Shown here in pieces: positions 44,172 through 53,800 of a stretch of 64,000 nt of DNA (position 1 is its first letter; each line of letters begins with the position of its first letter). The notes beneath the pieces are model-generated. The model had not been told where the DNA came from, searched no databases, and saw only the letters and a program-made list of their open reading frames with translations. A program made the position numbers and the translations under genes. Source of the DNA: Algibacter miyuki (lineage in GTDB: Bacteria; Bacteroidota; Bacteroidia; Flavobacteriales; Flavobacteriaceae); contig NZ_JAUFQP010000010.1 in assembly GCF_030409805.1 (NCBI RefSeq), positions 5,001 to 69,000 on the forward strand, in the 5' to 3' direction.

Positions 44172-44197
44172 AAAGTCCAACCTTTCGGCTGAACTTT
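44172..44197 (-). terminator. Intrinsic terminator of guaB
   Basis: On the minus strand AAAGTTCAGCC, loop GAAA, GGTTGGACTTT, then a T-run, 20 bases beyond the guaB stop. Two pairs are G-T. Confidence 0.88.
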
Positions 44198-44218
44198 ATT
44201 TGTAGTGTTTTATATAAT

Positions 44219-45691
44219 TTACCTTGAATAATTTGGAGATTCTTTGGTAATGGTTACATCGTGTGGGTGACTTTCATTGATTCCACTTGACGTGATTTTA
44301 ACGAATTGTCCGGTTTCTTTTAAAGTTTCAACATCTTTAGCTCCGCAGTATCCCATTCCGGCGCGTAAACCACCGATAAATTGGTGAATACTTTCGTATA
44401 AATCGCCTTTATATGGTACGCGACCTACGATACCTTCTGGTACTAATTTTTTAATATCGTCTTCTACATCCTGGAAATAACGGTCTTTAGAACCTTCTTT
44501 CATTGCTTCTACAGAACCCATACCACGGTAAGATTTAAACTTACGACCTTCGTAAATGATAGTCTCGCCTGGAGATTCTTTAGTACCTGCTAAAAGTGAT
44601 CCTAACATCACGGTATCGGCACCTGCAGCAATAGCCTTAGGGATATCTCCTGTGTAACGAATTCCACCATCGGCAATTACAGGAACTCCACTGCCTTTAA
44701 TGGCTGCAGCAACTTCTAACACCGCAGAAAATTGAGGAAAACCAACTCCTGCAACTACACGTGTAGTACAAATTGATCCTGGACCAATACCAACTTTTAC
44801 GGCATCGGCTCCGGCTTCTACTAAATATTTAGCAGCTGCACCAGTAGCAATATTACCTACGATAACATCGAGGTCTGGAAATTTAGCTTTTACAGCTTTT
44901 AACACATCTACCACACCTTTGGTATGTCCGTGAGCAGTATCGATAACTACGGCATCTACACCGGCATTAACTAAAGCTTCAGCACGTTCTACAGCATCGG
45001 CAGTAACACCTAACGCTGCTGCAACACGTAAACGACCGTATTGATCTTTATTAGCGTTTGGTTTCTGACTTAGTTTTGTAATATCTCTAAAAGTAATTAA
45101 TCCTGATAATTTAAAATTATCGTCAACAATTAATAACTTTTCAATTTTATGTTCTTGTAGTATAAGTTCGGCATCTTTTAAAGATGTTCCTACAGATGCA
45201 GTTACTAGTTTTTCGCTCGTCATCACCTCACTAATAGCACGTTTGCCATTATGTTCGAAACGTAAATCGCGATTGGTTACTATACCTTTTAATGTGCCAT
45301 CTTCTGCAACAATTGGTATACCGCCAATACTATATTCTGCCATGTATTTTTTAGCATCGCTAACAATTGCAGTTACGGGAAGTGTTACCGGATCGATAAT
45401 CATACCGCTTTCGGCACGTTTTACTCGGCGTACTTTTAAAGCTTGCGCTTCAATAGACATGTTTTTGTGCAACACACCAATACCTCCTTCTTGCGCCATG
45501 GCAATAGCCATTTTACTTTCGGTAACGGTATCCATTGCGGCCGATATTATAGGCACGTTAATGGTGATGTTACGGGTAAATTTTGTTTGAATATTAACCT
45601 CTCTTGGAAGTACTTCAGAAAAAGCTGGAACTAAAAGAACGTCGTCATAAGTGAGACCTTCTCCTACTATTTTATTTTCGTGTGCAGTCAT
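44219..45691 (-). CDS. guaB: Inosine-5'-monophosphate dehydrogenase
   Basis: A 490-residue enzyme that oxidises IMP to XMP with NAD, the first committed step to GMP. N-terminal [16 protein letters not shown], two CBS domains (~95-205), [10 protein letters not shown], and the catalytic loop [15 protein letters not shown] with Cys308. The flap and C-terminal segment ([32 protein letters not shown]) follow. Normal length. A TAGATTTG promoter box lies 27 bases ahead of the start (45718-45725, minus strand). Single gene with a terminator. Confidence 0.98.
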   Translation of the reverse strand: MTAHENKIVGEGLTYDDVLLVPAFSEVLPREVNIQTKFTRNITINVPIISAAMDTVTESKMAIAMAQEGGIGVLHKNMSIEAQALKVRRVKRAESGMIIDPVTLPVTAIVSDAKKYMAEYSIGGIPIVAEDGTLKGIVTNRDLRFEHNGKRAISEVMTSEKLVTASVGTSLKDAELILQEHKIEKLLIVDDNFKLSGLITFRDITKLSQKPNANKDQYGRLRVAAALGVTADAVERAEALVNAGVDAVVIDTAHGHTKGVVDVLKAVKAKFPDLDVIVGNIATGAAAKYLVEAGADAVKVGIGPGSICTTRVVAGVGFPQFSAVLEVAAAIKGSGVPVIADGGIRYTGDIPKAIAAGADTVMLGSLLAGTKESPGETIIYEGRKFKSYRGMGSVEAMKEGSKDRYFQDVEDDIKKLVPEGIVGRVPYKGDLYESIHQFIGGLRAGMGYCGAKDVETLKETGQFVKITSSGINESHPHDVTITKESPNYSR

Positions 45692-45717
45692 GTTGCAATT
45701 ACAGTTATAATTGCGTG

Positions 45718-45725
45718 CAAATCTA
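45718..45725 (-). promoter_or_regulatory. -7 box of guaB promoter
   Basis: The minus strand reads TAGATTTG, a full match to TAnnTTTG, 26 bases ahead of the ATG. No typical -33 TTG. Confidence 0.55.
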
Positions 45726-45833
45726 AGCTTTTTTTTCGGTTTATATTGGGTTTATTGGCATGAAATACTTAATAAACCCAATTCTTAACATTTATTTTAC
45801 TTATCAGTACGCATTATATAAGATGATGAAGGT

Positions 45834-48602
45834 TTATCTGCCTCGTCTTCCGCCGCCTTGACCTCTACCTCCACCGCCGCCACCTTGACGATCTGGTCTT
45901 ACATTCATATTTTGGCCTGCAATTTTCCCGAATTTAAATGAAAATGTAACCATGAAATATTGCTCTAAAATCTTGTTCTCTATATCTTGAATATAGGTTT
46001 CGGTAACCGAACGACGGTAGCCATTATTTTTTCCTAAAATATCATACCCTACAAGTGTTAATGTCCCTTTATTGTTCCAAAGTTGCACACCCAATCCGGC
46101 ATTCCAGAATACGGCATCGCCATCAAAATCATCGCCAACTCTACTATTATAAGTATACGCTATTTTGTTAGAGAAGAATGCATTTTTCAAGAAAAATATA
46201 GAAGAGTCGAATTTAATGTTTTGAACAAAGTACTTATTATCGTTAAAATCGCCCGTATCATATCGCGTTTCGTTTGTTGAATAACTGTAGTTTACTCCAA
46301 AATCGAGTTTATTATTATAAGAATATTTAAATCCTACAGATGGCGTATAAACGGTGTTTTTACCAGAAAACTTCACCCCATTTTGAACCGAAATATTATT
46401 GTTATAAGCTGCCGCAAACTTAGCATTCATATTAATATTTGTGTTTTGACTGAAGTAGGACTTTGAAATAGAAGCGTTTCCGTTAAGTGAATAATCGCCA
46501 TTCATATTATCGTAAGTGGTATACTTTATTAAATCGTCATCTGTAATGGTTGAATTAATAATTTTATCTTCTGTAAATACCGCTTTAGCTTCACCATTAA
46601 TGGTAATGTTATTGAAAGCTAAATTATTTTGATATTGGAATCGTAAATTATGACTTAAGCCTGGCTCTAAGTCTGGATTTCCAGTATAAATATGCGTTTG
46701 GTTACTTACATTTTCTACCGGTTGCAATTGATTTGCTGATGGTAAATCGACGTTTTGATTATAATCTAACGAGATATTTTTATAACCATTTTGGTCACGA
46801 TAACGAATTCTACTTGAATAAGTGAAGTAATTAAAATCGGCATTAAAATTACGTTCAGCAATCAGGATATCTGTATATTTTCTGAAGGTATTTGTGTAAG
46901 CCCCTTCTACCTCAAAACGAATATCTTTCCACTCATATCTAAAGCGTAAAGCGGGTTTAAGCGTTGTGGTAACATATTTACTGTCGAAACTTTGCAAGGT
47001 ATTAAAATCGGTATAATCAGCATCTGTTTCATTATAATCGAAAACCTTTTTTTCGTTTTTATTATGATAAATAGTAGCGTTATATTTAGGGATAATTCTG
47101 AAATTGGTAAACAATTCTTTAAACCAATACCCATTTAAATTGATATTAGAAGTAGTATTATCTGTTGTTCTAATTTGATCTTGAATTTGTGTTGTATTTC
47201 TTTGATAAAGCACATTTTCAGAATAATTTTTAGAATCAGTTTCTGTACCACTAAAATTAGTACTTAACTTGAAGTTGAAAAAGTCTCTTCCACTACCCGT
47301 TCTAACAATAGCTCCAATACTATTATCAATACTATTTCCTACAGAATTAGATTCACTATTAGCATTATAATCGCTAATATCTTCACCTTCTTTAGATATC
47401 GATTCCGTTGTCGATTCTGAAAAAGAATCGCTTGTATCTCGATTAAATTTTAATTCGTTAGATATTTGAATTTTATTATTAGAACTCTTGTTTTTTGAAG
47501 GAATAATGAATTTTAAATCTAAATCGCCACTGTGGTTATCACTATCTGTACTACTATTACTTTCTGTTGTGGTGGTGTAATTTAAATTAGGTAAAAAATT
47601 ATCTCTATAACGAAAACTACTATTGTCTTCATTACTTGCGCTATACTTATAATTTCCATTAACTCTAGTTTCATTCCATTTTCCTTTGGAATAATTAGCC
47701 CCAATAAAATCAGATTCTACATAACCATTACTCGATCTAGCATCGGGCAGCGAGGTAAAACCTCGTCGCATATTAATGTTATTCGTACCCGAAATAAATC
47801 CAATTTGCTTTCCATCTATCATCTGAAATAAATTGGCATTTCCTTGATACTTATCGTCAGTGCCATAACCGCCATTAATATCACCAAAAAAGGCTTTATT
47901 TTTACCTTTTTTAATTTTGATGTTGATTTCCTTTGTTCCAGAATCCGACTCTTCTCCTGTGAATTTTTGTAAGTTCGTTTTATAGTCGGTTACTTGTACT
48001 TTACTAATAACATTGCTTGGTAAATTTTTAAGTGCAATATCACCCATTTTTTCTCCAAAAAATGCCATACCGTCCACATTAATCGCTTCTACTGCAACGC
48101 CATTTACGGTAATATTTCCATCGATATCAAACTCAACACCTGGTAATTTTTTAAGCAAATCTTCGGCGCGATCATTCGCAAGCGTTTTAAAACTATCCGC
48201 ATTATATTCAATAGTGTCCTTTTTTATAACAATTGGAGGTGCTTTACCTATAATAGAAACAACATTTAATTCTTCTATTTGATCGGCTAAAGTAACCGTC
48301 CCCATATCAAATTTATTTTCCGCAGGCACCGCGATATCCTTTGCATAAGGTTTATAACCTAAATAAGCCACATTAAATAGCAGTTTAGGTTCTCCTTCTG
48401 AATTAATATTAATAGAAAACTCACCCGCTTTATTGGTAATACCATAAGCCATGGTAATACTATCTTTAAGGCTTTGTACGTAAACGGTGGCGCCTTCTAA
48501 GGCTACAGCCCCTTCATCTTTTACATGGCCTTCTAGCGTAAAACGTTGTGCAAATAAGGCGGAACTTGATACTAAAAAAATAACTAATAATAAATGTCTC
48601 AA
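45834..48602 (-). CDS. TonB-receptor-like outer membrane beta-barrel protein with Gly/Arg-rich tail
   Basis: A 922-residue outer membrane protein. Signal peptide to ~19; residues ~20-110 form a carboxypeptidase-regulatory-like domain (LEGHVKDEGAVALEGATVYVQSL). A plug-like part follows (DLLKKLPGVEFDIDGNITVNGVAVEAINVDGMAFFG), then a long OMP_b-brl_3-type barrel. The last transmembrane strand appears to be FMVTFSFKFGKI, after which comes a 29-residue tail rich in Gly and Arg (RQGGGGGGRGQGGGRRGR). The tail is unusual because barrel proteins normally end with the strand. The substrate is unknown. It does not join the cluster upstream at 48786 because 183 bases separate them. Confidence 0.88.
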   Translation of the reverse strand: MRHLLLVIFLVSSSALFAQRFTLEGHVKDEGAVALEGATVYVQSLKDSITMAYGITNKAGEFSININSEGEPKLLFNVAYLGYKPYAKDIAVPAENKFDMGTVTLADQIEELNVVSIIGKAPPIVIKKDTIEYNADSFKTLANDRAEDLLKKLPGVEFDIDGNITVNGVAVEAINVDGMAFFGEKMGDIALKNLPSNVISKVQVTDYKTNLQKFTGEESDSGTKEINIKIKKGKNKAFFGDINGGYGTDDKYQGNANLFQMIDGKQIGFISGTNNINMRRGFTSLPDARSSNGYVESDFIGANYSKGKWNETRVNGNYKYSASNEDNSSFRYRDNFLPNLNYTTTTESNSSTDSDNHSGDLDLKFIIPSKNKSSNNKIQISNELKFNRDTSDSFSESTTESISKEGEDISDYNANSESNSVGNSIDNSIGAIVRTGSGRDFFNFKLSTNFSGTETDSKNYSENVLYQRNTTQIQDQIRTTDNTTSNINLNGYWFKELFTNFRIIPKYNATIYHNKNEKKVFDYNETDADYTDFNTLQSFDSKYVTTTLKPALRFRYEWKDIRFEVEGAYTNTFRKYTDILIAERNFNADFNYFTYSSRIRYRDQNGYKNISLDYNQNVDLPSANQLQPVENVSNQTHIYTGNPDLEPGLSHNLRFQYQNNLAFNNITINGEAKAVFTEDKIINSTITDDDLIKYTTYDNMNGDYSLNGNASISKSYFSQNTNINMNAKFAAAYNNNISVQNGVKFSGKNTVYTPSVGFKYSYNNKLDFGVNYSYSTNETRYDTGDFNDNKYFVQNIKFDSSIFFLKNAFFSNKIAYTYNSRVGDDFDGDAVFWNAGLGVQLWNNKGTLTLVGYDILGKNNGYRRSVTETYIQDIENKILEQYFMVTFSFKFGKIAGQNMNVRPDRQGGGGGGRGQGGGRRGR

Positions 48603-48744
48603 AACAGTTGGTTGTTGATCCTAACATTAAGAAAAATAACGGCAAAAAAAATTCCTTTATTAATTCATTTATAGAAAATGAACAAAAAAAAGCCTCGTTT
48701 TACTGTAATTTCAATTAATAATTGGTGTTAATTGAAGGTTAGAC

Positions 48745-48767
48745 TTAAACCTTACCAAAAGGTTTAA
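48745..48767 (-). terminator. Stem-loop after TonB receptor gene
   Basis: TTAAACCTT, loop ACCAA, AAGGTTTAA, about 20 bases past the stop of the 48786 gene. No T-run follows on the minus strand, so termination is uncertain. Confidence 0.5.
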
Positions 48768-48785
48768 AGAAAAATTAAATATTTT

Positions 48786-51209
48786 TTAAAATTTTATTTG
48801 AAGTGTGGTATACCAATTTCTAGGCGACGACGGAATAATACCTGGTCCCGGATATCCAGTAGCGCGACGCGTGAAATAACTATTATTTAAAAGATTATTA
48901 ATTCCCGTTTCTAGTTTGAAATTTTTATAACTGTACGACAGCGAAGCATCTAAAATATCGTATTCTGGAATTTCTCCAACCACACCACTATCGCTCGCTA
49001 GTACCGAGTTTGAAGCATCGGTAAACTGACTCCCCAAATAACTGTATTGAATATTTGCCATTACATTTTTGTAACCCCCGTTAAGTCCCATTTTTAAATT
49101 TAAATCGGGTACAAATTCTACTTTATTTCCTGTAACACCAGCTTTCGAAGAACTTGTATATTCCGAGGTTATTATTGAAGTATTTACAAAATAATTCAGT
49201 TTGATATTGCTATTAAAGTTTAAAATTTTCTTCAAATTAAAATCGAATAGCGATTCTACACCATACATTACAGCGTCGCCAATATTGCCGCGTTCGTTTT
49301 TTATTCGGGAATCGGAATCAACAATGGTTAAAAATCCAATACGCTCGTTATAAAATAACCCGAACACACCAACATCAAATGAAACAAAGTTTTTATAGTT
49401 TCCTCGAATTCCTAAATCGGCAGTAAAACCACTTTCGTCCGTAAGGTCTCGGCTAATTAAAAAGGCTGGATTGTCGATATTGAGATCGGAAAAAGTTACC
49501 GAACGGTAATTTTGTGAAATATTCCCATAAGCTTCAAAATTGGCATCGTGTTTATAACTTAATCCTAAACCTAATAATACAAATGAACGCTCGAAATTTT
49601 GATTATCTTCAACCGTTTCTTCAAAAATAACATTACCTGCTCCGTCAACATTTATATTTTTAGAAAACCCGTTGCTTTGTGTTTTTATATACTCGAATCT
49701 AAACCCTGGCGTTACCGAAAACTTATCGGTAACATAAAATATATTTTCACCAAAAACAGAGGCATTTAAGTTGGGTAAATCAAACTGCTTTTGGCTTTGG
49801 TAATTTGGAAATTCCTCGGTGGCAAAACTAAAATCTGCGTCCGCTCCATCAGTTCCAGGCCCTTGTTCTTGATAATTATCCGCTTTGTAAAATTTAGCTC
49901 CAATTAAAAAAGTGGCGTCTTTATTCAACACTTTGTAATTCGTTAATAAACGCGACTCGAAACCAAAATTATTAAAATCGCCTTTTATTAAATCCCGCTC
50001 TTCATTAGGGTCTATGTCACTCACTCTATTTGAACGAAACCCGAGTGCTTTTCTCGATGCATTTAGTCCAAAAGCATTAAAAGTGAAGTTTGTTTTATCA
50101 GAAAATTTATGAGACAACTTCAAACTATATAGTAACCAATCTACCTTAAACCAATTACGCGCTCTATTACTTTGAAGTGGATCGTCGTTAAACATAGCAT
50201 CGGTTAAACCACCTGCCTGTTGCGCCAAATAATTTAAGTAAGTAACCTCTCCGGTAAGCTTGGTCTTCTCAGTAAATTGATACCCCAAATGAGCAAAAAT
50301 ATTTTTAGATTCAAATTCTGAATTTGGACGAAACCCATCTCCTTTTTTATAGTTGAAATAACTATAATAACTCCATTTATTTTTGGTGCCACTAACACTA
50401 GTGAAATTGGTATACAATCCATAACTTCCTAAAGTATTTCGAGTAATTATCTCAAAAGGTTTATTCGGATTTGGTTCCTTCATTTTAAAATTGATTAAAC
50501 CTCCAAACTGCGTTCCATATTGTAAAGATGCCGCTCCACGAATAACTTGAATTTCAGATAATCCTTCGGCAGCAGGCGTATAATAACTCTCAGGATAGCC
50601 CAAAACATCGGCACTAATATCGTAACCATTTTGACGTGTATTGAAGTTGGCAGTTCGGTTAGGATCTAAACCACGACCACCAATATTAAGCTGTAAACCC
50701 GCATCATCATTTTGATAAATATTTAAACCCGCCACTTGGCTATAAATTTGTCGCGCGTTATTAGACGCTAAATTTGCCATAGACTGTTCTACTAAAACTA
50801 CTTCTGTTTTTTTTCCGGCGTAAATGGCCGTTTCTTCAACATCTTTTAAACGTTGTAATTCGAAAATTCGTTGCTTTCTGGCGGTAATTTCTACTTCCGA
50901 TAAATTCTGAGTTAAATCTTTTAAAGTAATTTTTAAGGTTGAAGCGTTTTCTGTTTGAATGGTGATTTCTTCAACTTCATATTCAAAAGAAAAAAACACA
51001 AGCGTGATTTCCTTTTTAGATGTCTCAAACTGAAAAAAACCTTTATTATCAGTAGTTGCAATAACACCTGTTGCTTTATCATACACCTTAACATCTTCAA
51101 CAGGTTGTTTATTTTCTAAAAATGTAACTGTTCCTGAAATTTTATGTTGAGCAAAACAAGACACGCTAAAAATAAGCGCGATTATAATTTTAAAGTCCTT
51201 TAATATCAT
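48786..51209 (-). CDS. TonB-dependent receptor (FecA-like), part of imelysin/carboxylase cluster
   Basis: An 807-residue outer membrane receptor. Signal peptide to ~20; carboxypeptidase-regulatory-like domain ~24-105 (ISGTVTFLENKQPVEDVKVYDKATG). Plug ~115-235 with ASNNARQIYSQVAGLNIYQND and IQVIRGAASLQYGTQFGGLINF. Barrel to the C-terminus, ending RNWYTTLQIKF with a terminal Phe. The plug resembles those of ferric citrate/siderophore receptors. Its start overlaps the upstream membrane-carboxylase-like gene by 20 bases, a sign of translational coupling. The association with imelysin and DUF4856 lipoproteins supports a metal ligand; the exact substrate is unknown. Confidence 0.93.
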   Translation of the reverse strand: MILKDFKIIIALIFSVSCFAQHKISGTVTFLENKQPVEDVKVYDKATGVIATTDNKGFFQFETSKKEITLVFFSFEYEVEEITIQTENASTLKITLKDLTQNLSEVEITARKQRIFELQRLKDVEETAIYAGKKTEVVLVEQSMANLASNNARQIYSQVAGLNIYQNDDAGLQLNIGGRGLDPNRTANFNTRQNGYDISADVLGYPESYYTPAAEGLSEIQVIRGAASLQYGTQFGGLINFKMKEPNPNKPFEIITRNTLGSYGLYTNFTSVSGTKNKWSYYSYFNYKKGDGFRPNSEFESKNIFAHLGYQFTEKTKLTGEVTYLNYLAQQAGGLTDAMFNDDPLQSNRARNWFKVDWLLYSLKLSHKFSDKTNFTFNAFGLNASRKALGFRSNRVSDIDPNEERDLIKGDFNNFGFESRLLTNYKVLNKDATFLIGAKFYKADNYQEQGPGTDGADADFSFATEEFPNYQSQKQFDLPNLNASVFGENIFYVTDKFSVTPGFRFEYIKTQSNGFSKNINVDGAGNVIFEETVEDNQNFERSFVLLGLGLSYKHDANFEAYGNISQNYRSVTFSDLNIDNPAFLISRDLTDESGFTADLGIRGNYKNFVSFDVGVFGLFYNERIGFLTIVDSDSRIKNERGNIGDAVMYGVESLFDFNLKKILNFNSNIKLNYFVNTSIITSEYTSSSKAGVTGNKVEFVPDLNLKMGLNGGYKNVMANIQYSYLGSQFTDASNSVLASDSGVVGEIPEYDILDASLSYSYKNFKLETGINNLLNNSYFTRRATGYPGPGIIPSSPRNWYTTLQIKF

Positions 51210-52572
51210 CCTTAAATGGTAAAATCCAATGTTTGGGTTTAATTGATTCCTTTTCTGCGTACAAATCTACGGTTTTATTGATATACGCCGTACTTAATCG
51301 GCCATTTAATGCCACGTAACTTTCAACAAAAACTTGTACATTTTTATGTCCTTGTGCCATAAAATGATCGCCTAAATAATGGGCATATTCTAAAATAAAA
51401 TCAGGTTGAAAACTCATTTGTTTTTCCTGAAATGGAGTTAAAAAATCTTTATTATCGACATAAAAAAAACTCCCCGTTTCTTTATTTACAATTTTGAAAG
51501 TTGCAATTCCCATTTTTTCCATCAGCATGACGCGCCATGAAAACCGATAACCTTCTTCCGTCCAAAACAACTCATTTGGGTAACACAGATAGCGAAATGG
51601 AAACACCAATTGAATGCTAAAAAATAACACGAAAACAGGAATAATTAACCTTTTATTTTTAAGTTGAAATTGAGAAATCACAGCTAACTTTGGATGGTTT
51701 CCAAAATGCTTCCGAAAAGATAATTGATTCAATATTCTTTTTAGAAAGGCTATAATTTTTTGATGAAAATCGGCTTCGAAAAAGATTAAAGTTGAAACAA
51801 TCATGATAAACGGAAACATGCCGATAGGAAACAAAATCCTTGTAAACACATGAAAAACAACGACAATTGCAAAAGCAAACCAGCGCGTTTTTTTATATAA
51901 CAATAAAAATGGTATGCATAAATCGTACAGCATACCACTCCAACTCATGGCAAAATGAAACCAATTTTGTTGCATAAGATTTTCGCCAATAAATGGTAAA
52001 TCATATTTTGAAGGCAACCATATTTTTAAAGGCATAGCTCTAAACAGCCAATCACTATTTAATTTGGCTAAACCAGCATAAAAATAAACGATTCCTAAAA
52101 GGAGTTTAATGCTATCAATGCTCCATTTTGGAATGTTTTGATATGTTTTTCTTCGGAAGATATTATCTACTGAAAAATGTGCGTTTGCCGGTAAAAAAAT
52201 CATTATAAAACTTAATAAGCTTATAAAGTAGTAATGATTTAAATAGGTGGTTTTATCCATCAATTCAATGTAAGTAAAACTTAAAAAGAAAGTGATAATA
52301 GCAAGCCGATATTTAAAGCCCAAAGCAACTGCAATGGCTGAAATACCGCAAACAGCAAACAATAAATATGTATAAATACCTAACGGTTTTACAAACTCAA
52401 AACCATAATAAGAAAAATGAAATTTGGGTTGAATATAAAAACTATCAATCCAGCCATGATACCAAAACCTAACGATACTTAAACACATCATAAACCCGAA
52501 ACACAGACGAAATACCGCTAATGGCGCCGCGCTAGTGGTTTGTTTCAGGTATGTTTTAATATTCAACTTCAT
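51190..52572 (-). CDS. HTTM-domain membrane protein, vitamin K-dependent gamma-carboxylase homologue
   Basis: A 460-residue inner membrane protein with several hydrophobic segments (~15-270) and a C-terminal soluble domain (~330-460). It resembles human gamma-glutamyl carboxylase strongly: MDKTTYLNHYYF ... ANAHFSVD, and IVYFYAGLAKLNSDW, where the human protein has IVYFIAGVKKLDADW with catalytic base Lys218. The equivalents here are K170 and, for human His160, H113 of NHYYF. FPIGMFPF is also shared, and the C-terminal GYRFSWRVMLMEK block is typical of bacterial homologues. The family carboxylates glutamate using reduced vitamin K; flavobacteria make menaquinone. The protein substrate is unknown; neighbours suggest an imelysin or DUF4856 lipoprotein (inference). 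Confidence 0.88.
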   Translation of the reverse strand: MKLNIKTYLKQTTSAAPLAVFRLCFGFMMCLSIVRFWYHGWIDSFYIQPKFHFSYYGFEFVKPLGIYTYLLFAVCGISAIAVALGFKYRLAIITFFLSFTYIELMDKTTYLNHYYFISLLSFIMIFLPANAHFSVDNIFRRKTYQNIPKWSIDSIKLLLGIVYFYAGLAKLNSDWLFRAMPLKIWLPSKYDLPFIGENLMQQNWFHFAMSWSGMLYDLCIPFLLLYKKTRWFAFAIVVVFHVFTRILFPIGMFPFIMIVSTLIFFEADFHQKIIAFLKRILNQLSFRKHFGNHPKLAVISQFQLKNKRLIIPVFVLFFSIQLVFPFRYLCYPNELFWTEEGYRFSWRVMLMEKMGIATFKIVNKETGSFFYVDNKDFLTPFQEKQMSFQPDFILEYAHYLGDHFMAQGHKNVQVFVESYVALNGRLSTAYINKTVDLYAEKESIKPKHWILPFKDDIKGL

Positions 52573-52605
52573 GAATGATTACGTTTTGCAAACGCCTGTT
52601 ACGCA

Positions 52606-52639
52606 AAAAAGGTTGCCTCTTTAATGAGACAACCTTTTT
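52606..52639 (-). terminator. Terminator-like hairpin inside the imelysin/carboxylase cluster
   Basis: AAAAAGGTTG pairs with CAACCTTTTT, and CTC with GAG nearer the loop TTTAAT, with a T-run on both strands. It lies between the imelysin gene stop (52658) and the carboxylase-like gene start (52572), so expression of the last two genes may be partial read-through or need its own promoter. Confidence 0.82.
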
Positions 52640-52657
52640 AATGTTATTTATATTTTT

Positions 52658-53758
52658 TTAATCGCCATCGGCATCTTTATAATCTACACTAACATTGAAG
52701 GCTTGAAGCATATCTACCTTAAGTGAAATTACCACTAGTTGCAGCGCATCATAAGCTTCTGTCATTTTAGAGTTATCTGAATTAACTTGATCGTGAAAAT
52801 TATCATCTAGCAAATTAATTTTGGTTCTAGCCCCATCCATCCGTGTAGTTAAAATTGCACTTAAATCGCTACGCTCTAATGCTACTAAATAGCTTTTTAA
52901 ACTTTCGCCAGTTGTACTTGAGTTATAATATTTTCCGTTAAAGGTATTTTGCACCGCTAATAAAGCTTCCAATGCTAACTCTTTAGATACTTCTTGATTA
53001 TAAAAAGCTTCCACTTTTTCTGGCAATAAATTACTATCGGAAAAGACACCTGCAGGAATCCCAAATTTATTGGCGCGCAAATTCTTTTCGAAATAAAAGA
53101 TATAATCGTTTACAAATTTATTTAACGAGCTGGTTGCTGTATTAGCTGTTCCTGCTACAAAAACATCGCGATAGCTAGACGTCCAATCGGTTAAAACCGT
53201 TTCTGTTAAACTAGACATTTGGTTAACAAGATCGGATAAATACGTTTTATACTTAGCGTCTTCATACTTCGTTAAAATTTCAGCATCCGTATCGGCAATA
53301 CCATATAACATATAATCTACTGCCGGAAAACCTACTGCATCATTATTATTCGCATGTGTTAAATCGTAATCGCCACTATCAACATTTGCCTCAACATCTG
53401 CTGTAGAAACAGGGTAAATATTCATTTGGAAACCGTACAAAATAGATTCTGCCTTACCAATATTAAACATTTCAACATGTTGCCAAACTTTATATGCCGC
53501 CAACCAAGATACTCTTAATTGATCTAAATTACTTTGATTTGCATCGGCTATAAACGCATCTTTATCAGCTTTAAACGTGGTTAGTTTTGAAGATAAATCT
53601 TGAAACGCAGGTACAATAATATTATCGGCCAAATTGGTTAATAAGGCCCCCCTATCAAAATCGTCACTAATACCTGATGGGCTATCATCCGAAGATGATG
53701 AACTACAAGCCACGATAAACATTATCGCTACTATTGGTAAAAAAATCTTTTTAATCAT
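52658..53758 (-). CDS. Imelysin family lipoprotein, metal-uptake associated, altered GxHxxE motif
   Basis: A 366-residue lipoprotein (signal ending FIVAC, then SSSSSDDSP, probably surface-exposed). The helical imelysin body spans ~40-360: LTNLADNIIVPAFQDLSSKLTTF, LRVSWLAAYKVWQHVEMFNIG, and NNNDAVGFPAVDYMLYGIAD. The hallmark GxHxxE motif reads G143-F-P-A-V-D148, with His replaced by Pro and Glu by Asp. A typical W-Q-H-V-E (92-96) remains. Imelysin-family proteins are linked to iron uptake. It follows the DUF4856 gene by 42 bases; a terminator-like hairpin follows. Confidence 0.9.
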   Translation of the reverse strand: MIKKIFLPIVAIMFIVACSSSSSDDSPSGISDDFDRGALLTNLADNIIVPAFQDLSSKLTTFKADKDAFIADANQSNLDQLRVSWLAAYKVWQHVEMFNIGKAESILYGFQMNIYPVSTADVEANVDSGDYDLTHANNNDAVGFPAVDYMLYGIADTDAEILTKYEDAKYKTYLSDLVNQMSSLTETVLTDWTSSYRDVFVAGTANTATSSLNKFVNDYIFYFEKNLRANKFGIPAGVFSDSNLLPEKVEAFYNQEVSKELALEALLAVQNTFNGKYYNSSTTGESLKSYLVALERSDLSAILTTRMDGARTKINLLDDNFHDQVNSDNSKMTEAYDALQLVVISLKVDMLQAFNVSVDYKDADGD

Positions 53759-53800
53759 ACTCTGTATTTTATTCTAAAGCGCTACAAATAACGCTAAAAT

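Noticed and set aside
48013..48282. Open frames opposite the barrel and receptor genes
   Set aside because: They are antisense frames of conserved coding sequence with no family match, start signal or promoter.
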